Source of the DNA: JBBDYG01 sp040901765 | Lineage (GTDB): Bacteria > Planctomycetota > Planctomycetia > Pirellulales > Lacipirellulaceae | Direction: 5' to 3' | NCBI GenBank assembly: GCA_040901765.1 | Contig: JBBDYG010000090.1 | Location: forward strand, 1-18,812 | Length of the DNA stretch: 18,812 nucleotides | Shown: piece by piece, positions 13,157-18,812 of the stretch | Layout: every line of letters begins with the position of its first letter | Position numbering within the stretch: the first letter of the stretch is position 1 | Program-made: the position numbers and the translations under genes | The notes under the pieces: model-generated | Databases searched by the model: none | Told to the model about the DNA's origin: nothing | Seen by the model: only the letters and a program-made list of their open reading frames with translations

Positions 13157-13476
13157 ACCCTCCTGTGGAGAACCCGTAGATGCGATGTCGGCAATTTGTG
13201 GAAAGCGGCCGATACGGTACGCGCCGAACAACGACATTCAAAATACCAATCGGTTATGAACCATGGCCCGACCGTGAGTTGACGGGCCATCGGCACGTTT
13301 TCCACACCACGAGAACATGTGCGAAGTCGAAACGAGTCTTGTAGTTAGATCGCGTGCAGCTTCCGTCTACCAACAGTTTAAGGCAACACTCTAATACAAT
13401 TACGAGTTCTATTTAAGAAGAAGTTATTGATACGCGGCTCCACACCATTGCCGCATCGCCAGAAAGGATTACTTCG
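13157..13476. other. Probable replication origin (oriC) between dnaA and dnaN
   Basis: This 320-bp gap has no gene. It holds TGTGGAGAA (13164-13172) and, on the opposite strand, TTTTCCACA (13298-13306); each differs from the DnaA box TGTGGATAA/TTATCCACA by one base. TGTGGAAAG (13197-13205) is weaker, with two differences. An AT-rich stretch at about 13371-13435 lies next to dnaN and could be the unwinding element. It also contains TACAAT (13395-13400), a possible -10 box for dnaN. Position between dnaA and dnaN is the classical bacterial oriC arrangement. The number of boxes is low, so a second cluster elsewhere is possible. Confidence 0.6.
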
Positions 13477-14592
13477 ATGAGGATTATCTGCAATCGAGAA
13501 AAGTTGCTCCATGCATTCCAAACGGTGGCCGCCGTCGCACCGTCGCGCAGCCCCAAGCCGATCTTGCAGAACGTGAAGTTGGAAGTCGGCGGCGACGCGG
13601 GGGTACTCATGGCCACCGATCTGGAAGTCGGTATGCGATATCAAGTGGCCGGTATCGAAGTCGAGGCCCCCGGCGCGGCGCTGTTGCCCGTGGGGCGGTT
13701 TGGAATGATTCTCCGCGAAAGCGTCGACGAAACATTTCGATTGGAAACGGATGGAAACCACACCGTCGTGCGAGGTGAGCGCAGCCAGTTCAACCTGTCG
13801 GCGGAAAACCCGCAAGAGTTTCCGCCCGTCGCCAGTTTCGACGAGCGGAACTTCTACGAAACTTCAGCTCGGCTGTTTCGTGAACTTATCCGCCGCACGA
13901 TCTATGCCACCGATAACGAGAGCAGCCGCTACGCGCTCGGTGGCATCAAGCTCGAATGGCAGGACGGCGTACTGACGGCGGCCGCAACCGATGGCCGCCG
14001 GTTGGCCAAGATGCAAGGCCCCGTGCAAGCCGTTGGCGAGCCTGCCCCGTTTGGCGAAGCAACCATCGTACCGGCACGATCGATGCAACTTGTCGAACGG
14101 GCCGTCTCCGATGACGACGGCGAGGTGCAGATCGCCATCCGTCAGAACGAGTTTTTGGTGAAGAGTCCCCGGGCAGTGATTTACTCACGGCTGCTCGAAG
14201 GTCGCTTCCCGCGCTGGCGCGATGTGTTTCCCGAGCGGCGTGACTCGACCAAGATCGAAATGACGGTCGGCCCGTTCTATGCGGCGGTTCGCCAGGCCGG
14301 CATTTTTACTAGCGAAGAGAGTCGCGGCGTCGATTTCACCTTCGGCGGAGGAACCCTGGTGTTGGCCGGCCAAGCGGCCGAGGTCGGCCAATCCCGCGTC
14401 GAATTACCCATTGCCTACGACGGTAGCCCCATCGGCATCACGCTCGACCCGCGGTTCCTGGGCGATTTCCTCAAGACGCTCGACACCGAACGTACCTTCA
14501 CGCTCGACCTGATCGACGGCGACGCCGCGGCCGTCTGCACCACCGACGACGGCTACGGCTACGTGATCATGCCGCTAGCGCGCGATCGCTAA
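13477..14592 (+). CDS. dnaN: DNA polymerase III beta subunit (sliding clamp)
   Basis: The homodimeric ring that holds polymerases and repair enzymes on DNA. The 371-residue protein has the family length and three-domain layout. It starts MRIICNREKLLHAFQ, and shows PILQNVKLEV (residues 28-37), ATDLEVGMRY (about 47-56), the middle-domain DNESSRYALGGIKLE and ATDGRRLA, and the C-terminal YVIMPLARDR, matching the usual YxxMPMRL-type end. ATG 13477 has AAAGGA about 8 bases upstream, one of the better ribosome sites here. It lies directly after the candidate origin, and is probably transcribed from within it. The intergenic gap to the DciA gene holds a long hairpin. Confidence 0.97.
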   Translation: MRIICNREKLLHAFQTVAAVAPSRSPKPILQNVKLEVGGDAGVLMATDLEVGMRYQVAGIEVEAPGAALLPVGRFGMILRESVDETFRLETDGNHTVVRGERSQFNLSAENPQEFPPVASFDERNFYETSARLFRELIRRTIYATDNESSRYALGGIKLEWQDGVLTAAATDGRRLAKMQGPVQAVGEPAPFGEATIVPARSMQLVERAVSDDDGEVQIAIRQNEFLVKSPRAVIYSRLLEGRFPRWRDVFPERRDSTKIEMTVGPFYAAVRQAGIFTSEESRGVDFTFGGGTLVLAGQAAEVGQSRVELPIAYDGSPIGITLDPRFLGDFLKTLDTERTFTLDLIDGDAAAVCTTDDGYGYVIMPLARDR

Positions 14593-14607
14593 GACAAACC
14601 ATGAGCA

Positions 14608-14695
14608 GGGTGGCACGCCCTGAGGCTCGGCGAAGGGCGTGTTGAAGGAGGTACTCGCGTCACCATGCCCTTCGAGGACTCAGGGCGTGCCACCC
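14608..14695. repeat. Long two-part hairpin between dnaN and dciA
   Basis: GGGTGGCACGCCCTGAG (14608-14624) and CTCAGGGCGTGCCACCC (14679-14695) are perfect 17-bp reverse complements. Inside them, CGAAGGGCGTG (14631-14641) pairs with CATGCCCTTCG (14664-14674) with one G-T wobble. The 88-base structure starts 16 bases after the dnaN stop and ends 7 bases before the DciA ATG. No T-run follows, so it is not a standard terminator. It may be a dispersed palindromic element, an mRNA stabiliser or a structured RNA. Confidence 0.9.
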
Positions 14696-14702
14696 GCAAC
14701 TA

Positions 14703-15074
14703 ATGAACAATCCCACCCTCGAACAACTTGAGTACTTAGCGAAGCGAACGGCCCAGCAGCGCCGGCGGTTCTATGCCCGCCAGCCCAAGAAATTGTCCGA
14801 CGTGATGGCCCAACTGGTGGTCAAACGCGGACTCGGCAAGAAGCAATCGAACGAGCAACTGCAAGCCGCCTGGCAAGCGGCGGCCGGCCCGACACTCGGC
14901 AAGTTCAGCCAAGCGGTCGCCGTCCGCCGCGGGAAGCTCGAAGTGCTGGTCGCAAGTTCGCTGACAATGCAGGAAATCGGCTTCGCCCGGGTCCGCGTCC
15001 TTGCCGAACTGCAGCAGAAACTTCCCGAAGCCAAAATTAGCGATCTCAAATTGCGCGTCGGTCGCATCGACTAA
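14703..15074 (+). CDS. dciA: DUF721 / DciA-like replicative helicase loader
   Basis: DciA-type proteins (DUF721) help load the DnaB replicative helicase in most bacteria that lack DnaC or DnaI. The 123-residue protein fits the family: a helical start, then LSDVMAQLVVKRGLGKK (residues 31-47), an AWQAAAGPTLGKFSQAV stretch (55-71) and RRGKLEVLVASSLTMQEI (75-92), the typical beta strand with xLxVxVxSS. The C-terminal part ends LKLRVGRID. It lies between dnaN and gyrB, a known DciA neighbourhood. It begins 7 bases after the hairpin and lacks a clear Shine-Dalgarno site; ATG 14703 is the only start that keeps the N-terminal helix. The family call rests on motif spacing and context; sequence conservation in DUF721 is low. 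Confidence 0.85.
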   Translation: MNNPTLEQLEYLAKRTAQQRRRFYARQPKKLSDVMAQLVVKRGLGKKQSNEQLQAAWQAAAGPTLGKFSQAVAVRRGKLEVLVASSLTMQEIGFARVRVLAELQQKLPEAKISDLKLRVGRID

Positions 15075-15083
15075 CGTCTAGCT

Positions 15084-15154
15084 GTCAGCCCTCAGCTATC
15101 AGCGGTCAGCCAGAGGAACCACATCTTCTGGCTGATGACTGATAGCTGACAGCC
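15084..15154. repeat. Inverted 7-bp array NTCAGCN / NGCTGAN
   Basis: Four heptamers NTCAGCN run at 15084-15111. After an 18-base spacer, three complementary units (GGCTGAT, GACTGAT, AGCTGAC) lie at 15130-15150, followed by AGCC. The arms pair over about 19 of 22 positions at 15093-15114 and 15127-15148. The array fills the gap between dciA and the gyrB ribosome site. Confidence 0.9.
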
Positions 15155-15173
15155 CCACACACAACGGAGACCC

Positions 15174-17663
15174 ATGTCTGACGAAACGCCCGATAACGCG
15201 AACGGCAATGCCGAGTATTCCGCCAAGGATTTGGAACACCTGAGCGATCTGGAGCACGTCCGCGAGCGGCCGAGCATGTACATCGGCGACACGACGATCC
15301 GCGGTCTGCACCACCTGGTCTACGAGGTGGTCGACAACTCGATCGACGAAGCGATGGCCCGCTACGCCACGCGCGTGAACGTCTCGATCAACGTCGACGA
15401 TTCGGTGACTGTCGAGGACGACGGCCGCGGTATCCCGGTCGAGCGGCACGAGCAGCTTTCGGAGCAGATGGATCGCGACGTCTCGACGCTGGAAGGCGTG
15501 ATGACGGTCCTCAAGTTCGGCGGCAAGTTCACCAAAGGCGCCTATCAAACTTCTGGCGGTTTGCACGGCGTCGGCGTGACGGTCGTAAACTTTCTTTCCG
15601 AATGGTGCGAAGTCGAAGTCTGCCGCGACGGCGGCGCGTACCACCAGGAATACGAGCGCGGCGTTCCCAAGGGCGATGTCCGCCGGGTCGGCAATTCAAA
15701 CAAACGCGGCACGAAGACCACGTTCAAGCCCGATCCGCAGATATTCCCGGTCACGAAGTTCATCTATACGACGCTCGTGAAGCGACTGCAGGAGCTTGCG
15801 TTCTTGAACCAGGGCGTGCTGATCACGATCACCGACGCCCGCACCGGCGAGAGCGAATCGTTCCAGTACGACGAGGGAATCAAGCAGTACATCGCCCACC
15901 TCAATCGCGCCAGCGAAGCGGTCCACCCCGATATTCTCTACATGAACGCCGAAGAAGAAGGCGTGAGCATGGAGATCGCCATCCAGTACTCGGGCGAATA
16001 CACCGAAAATGTTCACACCTACGTGAACAACATCAGCACCACCGAGGGGGGCACCCACCTCTCCGGCTTTCGATCCGCGCTGACACGGACGCTTAACGCC
16101 TACGGAAAAAAAGAGAATATGTTCAAAGACCTCGTCCCCACGGGCGACGATGTCCGCGAAGGTCTCACCGCCGTCATCAGTTGCCGCATCCCACATCCCC
16201 AGTTTGAAGGGCAGACAAAAACGAAGCTCGGCAACAGCGAGATCGAGGGGATCGTCAATTCGCTGTTTGGCGACTTCCTGTCGAAGTATCTGGAAGAGAA
16301 CCCCCGCACGGCGAAGGCGATCGTCAAGAAAGGCCTGCTCGCGGCCGAAGCCCGCGAGAGCGCCCGCAAGGCCCGGCAACTGGTGCGCGAGCGGAAGGGC
16401 GCCCTCTCGGGCGGCGGCCTGCCGGGCAAGCTGCGCGATTGCTCCAGCCGGGAAGTCGATAAGTGTGAGCTGTACCTCGTGGAAGGTGATTCGGCCGGCG
16501 GCAGCGCCGAGGGTGGCCGGCTACGCGAGTTCCAGGCGATTCTTCCGCTTCGCGGAAAGATCATCAACGCCTACAAAAGCCGCGAAGACAAAGTGCTCGC
16601 CAACGAAGAAATCCGCAGCATGATCTCGGCCATCGGCACCGGCATCGGCGAAGATCAAGACCTCAGCAAGCGTCGTTACGGGCGGATCGTCATCATGACC
16701 GACGCCGACGTGGACGGCAGCCATATTCGCACGCTGCTGCTCACGTTCTTTTATCGCCAGATGTACGACCTTGTCGCGAAGGGCCACGTCTACGTTGCCC
16801 AGCCGCCGCTGTTCCGCGTTCGCAAGGGGAAGGAGACCTACTACGTCCAGACCGAGGAGGAGATGAAGGCGCAGCTTCTCGATATGGGCCTGGGGGAAGC
16901 GGTGTTCGACGCCGGTGGTGGCCGCGTCGTCGAGGGCGACCAGATGACCCGGCTCGTGAAGGCGATGGCCGCCATCGAACAATCGCTCGTGGCGCTAGAG
17001 CGCCGCGGCATCGGGCTGAAGGTTCACGGCAACCGCATGGACGTGGCCACCGGCAAGCTCCCCGTCTATCAAGTCACCGACGGCCCGCGCGAGCATTGGT
17101 TCACCACCCGCGAAGAGCTTGACCGCTTCGTGCAGGAACAGGAAGCGGCCACCGGCGGCAGCGTGACGGTCGATGTCGGCCCCGCTTCGGCACCCACAAC
17201 CAACGGCGAAGCGGTAGACGGCCCGCCGGCACCGAAGTTGCGCATCGTCGAATTGCATGAAGTGCGGGCGATTAACAACCTGCTCGTCGAACTGGCCGCG
17301 ATCGGCTTCGACATGGAGGATCTCATGCGGCAAGAACGCACCGGCGAAGAAGGCTCGCGATTCGTTGTCCGCCGCGGCGAGAACGACACCGGCCTGGAAG
17401 ACCTCCGCGGCCTCCCCGCCGCCATCCGCGCCGCGGGCGAAAAGGGCCTACAGATCACCCGCTTCAAAGGCCTGGGCGAAATGAACGCCGAAGAACTAAG
17501 AGAAACGACCCTCGACCCCGCCAACCGCACCCTGCTGCGCGTCCGCATGGAAGACGCCGGCGCCGCCGACGATTTGTTTCGAGTCCTGATGGGCGACCAG
17601 GTCGAACCGCGGCGGGAGTTTATTCAGAAGCATGCGCTGGATGTTAGGAATTTGGATGTGTGA
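15174..17663 (+). CDS. gyrB: DNA gyrase subunit B
   Basis: The ATPase subunit of gyrase, which adds negative supercoils with GyrA. The 829-residue protein shows the GHKL ATPase motifs EVVDNSIDEA (51-60), EDDGRGIP (81-88) and GGLHGVGV (128-135). It also has the TOPRIM motifs LVEGDSAGGSAEGGR (about 434-448) and IMTDADVDGSHIRT (about 506-519), and the C-terminal RFKGLGEMNAEEL (about 763-775). About 220 residues separate PPLFRV from RFKGLGEMN; an insert in this position also occurs in E. coli GyrB. Within it a Thr/Pro/Ala-rich stretch looks like a flexible linker (about residues 660-685). ATG 15174 is preceded by GGAGA at short spacing. gyrA does not follow; an unrelated AT-richer gene does. ParE is the alternative, but the origin context and the GyrB-like length and motifs favour GyrB. 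Confidence 0.95.
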   Translation: MSDETPDNANGNAEYSAKDLEHLSDLEHVRERPSMYIGDTTIRGLHHLVYEVVDNSIDEAMARYATRVNVSINVDDSVTVEDDGRGIPVERHEQLSEQMDRDVSTLEGVMTVLKFGGKFTKGAYQTSGGLHGVGVTVVNFLSEWCEVEVCRDGGAYHQEYERGVPKGDVRRVGNSNKRGTKTTFKPDPQIFPVTKFIYTTLVKRLQELAFLNQGVLITITDARTGESESFQYDEGIKQYIAHLNRASEAVHPDILYMNAEEEGVSMEIAIQYSGEYTENVHTYVNNISTTEGGTHLSGFRSALTRTLNAYGKKENMFKDLVPTGDDVREGLTAVISCRIPHPQFEGQTKTKLGNSEIEGIVNSLFGDFLSKYLEENPRTAKAIVKKGLLAAEARESARKARQLVRERKGALSGGGLPGKLRDCSSREVDKCELYLVEGDSAGGSAEGGRLREFQAILPLRGKIINAYKSREDKVLANEEIRSMISAIGTGIGEDQDLSKRRYGRIVIMTDADVDGSHIRTLLLTFFYRQMYDLVAKGHVYVAQPPLFRVRKGKETYYVQTEEEMKAQLLDMGLGEAVFDAGGGRVVEGDQMTRLVKAMAAIEQSLVALERRGIGLKVHGNRMDVATGKLPVYQVTDGPREHWFTTREELDRFVQEQEAATGGSVTVDVGPASAPTTNGEAVDGPPAPKLRIVELHEVRAINNLLVELAAIGFDMEDLMRQERTGEEGSRFVVRRGENDTGLEDLRGLPAAIRAAGEKGLQITRFKGLGEMNAEELRETTLDPANRTLLRVRMEDAGAADDLFRVLMGDQVEPRREFIQKHALDVRNLDV

Positions 17664-17713
17664 GGGCTCGAACTGATTCCCACCTTATGTCTACGATAGC
17701 CCTCGGAGGTGAA

Positions 17714-18358
17714 ATGACGCTGCAACAGTGTTTGCTCAAACTGGACATGGAGGAAGTCGCTGAGGTTTACGCGAGGCGGGTCCAAACTCATCGCGAATTG
17801 CGACGACTCTTCGAAGCGGAGAACATCAAAGAGTTTGTCGACTTAGCATTGGGCATTTCTGATTCAACGGGCAATTATAGTGCAACAGAACACAAAGTTC
17901 AGATGGGTAGTCTGATTCTCTCCGAATGTCAGCCGTGGGATGTCTTTGAACTTGCACGAAAACTTGATCAGGTTGAGAAGAAATATCTACCCCTCACCAT
18001 TCAAAACGAAGATATCCGTAACTTGAAGATTAGCATCGGCAGTGAAATGGCAATGATGTTAAGGCCAAATGAGTTGTGGGTGGGCAACAAGCGGACGTAT
18101 TGGGCCAGTTTGCTCGTTGAGCACGGGAACCATCAAAGGGCGAACGAAGAGCTGGAGCTTTACTACGATCGAGAAGGCGAGATGCCCTACGAAATTTGGA
18201 GTTACCTCTACCTGCGTGTCGAAAGCCAACTTCTCGATTTAGGTCGCGAAGCTGCGAAGGTTGCTGGGAAATCCGGAATAAAGCCAGGATCACTTTGTTT
18301 CATGTGGGCTGATGCAGTGGCCACTAATCTATTTGGAACGCTCGCATTCAAGCCGTAG
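17714..18358 (+). CDS. Hypothetical protein, AT-richer than neighbours
   Basis: A 214-residue, probably soluble and mainly helical protein rich in Glu, Leu and Tyr. It has no signal peptide or membrane segment. ATG 17714 is chosen because GGAGGT lies just upstream (17705-17710). In-frame starts at 17687 (ATG) and 17660 (GTG, overlapping the gyrB stop) are possible. No known family is recognised; the segment LLVEHGNHQRANEELELYY might be a tetratricopeptide-like helical pair, which is a guess. By eye the base composition is clearly lower in GC than gyrB, and codon choice is more mixed (TTT, ATT, AAA used freely). This suggests a gene acquired from elsewhere, placed where gyrA often lies. Confidence 0.7.
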   Translation: MTLQQCLLKLDMEEVAEVYARRVQTHRELRRLFEAENIKEFVDLALGISDSTGNYSATEHKVQMGSLILSECQPWDVFELARKLDQVEKKYLPLTIQNEDIRNLKISIGSEMAMMLRPNELWVGNKRTYWASLLVEHGNHQRANEELELYYDREGEMPYEIWSYLYLRVESQLLDLGREAAKVAGKSGIKPGSLCFMWADAVATNLFGTLAFKP

Positions 18359-18603
18359 CGAAGATAACTGTACGCAATTAATTGATCTGCGGCATGTGCG
18401 ATTCTTGCGATCAACTGCTCAAGCGTCGTCGTGATGACCTAGGCACCATCTACCTAAACACCACGCTGCTTTGTGGCCTACCTCGTTGAGCCCCTTTGGA
18501 TGCGTAGATAAGAATTCGTCAGCCGAACCTTTGAAGGCTGCCGAGCGTCGCTACTAGGTGATTCCAGATTTCGTACAAACGCTCGCTCTACCAAGGTTTG
18601 AGA
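18359..18603. other. Non-coding stretch after the hypothetical gene
   Basis: No secure gene lies here. A 31-codon frame at 18394-18489 (starting MCDSCDQLLKRRRDD) has no ribosome site and is not called. A minus-strand frame at 18478-18663 has no supporting signal and overlaps the ORF that begins at 18604. Composition is AT-richer, like the gene before it. Confidence 0.5.
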
Positions 18604-18812
18604 ATGCCTGACAAGCCCGTTGTTACTTGGTGTTGCGCCGTATTTGATCGGCGTACAAAACAACTGCCTCTTGGCAGAAAATGGCGAATTCTCGACTGGT
18701 CCCGAGTTCCCCCAGACAAGAGCGCAAAGCTTGAGGCGGTATTGGAGGCATCGCAGCGGGCTAGCAGCCCGTTGAAATTCTCTCCAAGCCGCTTACCATA
18801 TGTCCACGGGAT
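18604..18812 (+). CDS. Partial ORF running off the window edge
   Basis: From ATG 18604 the frame is open for 69 complete codons to the last base of the window, with no stop. The product begins MPDKPVVTWCCAVFD and continues with a Trp- and basic-rich part (GRKWRILDWSRVPPDK). An AAGG lies seven bases before the ATG. I recognise no family. It may be a real gene of the same AT-richer segment or a chance frame, and cannot be decided without the following sequence. Confidence 0.4.
   Translation, partial: MPDKPVVTWCCAVFDRRTKQLPLGRKWRILDWSRVPPDKSAKLEAVLEASQRASSPLKFSPSRLPYVHG

Noticed and set aside
14608..14695. Rho-independent terminator of dnaN
   Set aside because: The stem is strong, but no T-run follows on either strand close to the stem.
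15696..16379. 227-residue minus-strand frame inside gyrB
   Set aside because: It is a long antisense shadow in GC-rich DNA; the plus strand encodes conserved GyrB motifs across the whole stretch.
18394..18489. 31-codon frame starting MCDSCDQLL
   Set aside because: It has no ribosome site and is too short to separate from chance in this AT-richer stretch.

Overview
The window reads as a chromosomal segment from a planctomycete, most likely a Pirellulales-type member of Planctomycetota. This is inferred from the gene families, the weak or absent Shine-Dalgarno sites on many genes, and intergenic DNA filled with short 7-bp-periodic and inverted repeats. No database search was possible. No tRNA, rRNA, CRISPR array or transposase was seen.

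Layout. Positions 1-853 hold two small minus-strand membrane-protein genes. Positions 854-1487 are non-coding, with a ~70-bp repeat that also occurs at 61-130, and lead into argH (1488-2870). The plus strand continues with an exported HEAT-repeat protein (2867-5203), a receiver-less sigma-54 activator (5391-6443), a HemX/CcsA-like membrane protein (6550-7551) and hemA (7548-8822). The argH/HEAT and hemX-like/hemA pairs both overlap by ATGA. On the minus strand come a 95-residue, extremely acidic protein (8900-9187), scpB (9381-10070) and a single-pass membrane protein (10082-10609). The plus strand resumes with a NifS/IscS-type cysteine desulfurase (10781-11929), dnaA (11966-13156), a probable oriC (13157-13476), dnaN (13477-14592), a DciA/DUF721 gene (14703-15074) and gyrB (15174-17663). 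The window ends with an AT-richer unknown gene (17714-18358) and an ORF cut by the edge (18604 onward).

How the genes fit together. The right half is a replication-origin neighbourhood: initiator, sliding clamp, probable helicase loader and gyrase B around candidate DnaA boxes. recF is absent from its common place between dnaN and gyrB, and gyrA does not follow gyrB. DnaA has no room for domain I, because the desulfurase stop codon lies in the same frame just upstream. The middle is a haem module (HemX-like plus glutamyl-tRNA reductase) with a sigma-54 activator directly upstream.

Most unusual feature. Intergenic DNA carries at least six arrays of 7-bp units with unrelated sequences (CGTCATT, CCAAATC, GGCAGTC, GAGGAGC, NTCAGCN, CCCCTGA). 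Three of these, plus a related 10-bp family, are built as inverted arrays around a short spacer. Several run into genes: they supply the leader of the HEAT protein, about 60 C-terminal residues of the HemX-like protein, and the stop codon of the sigma-54 activator.
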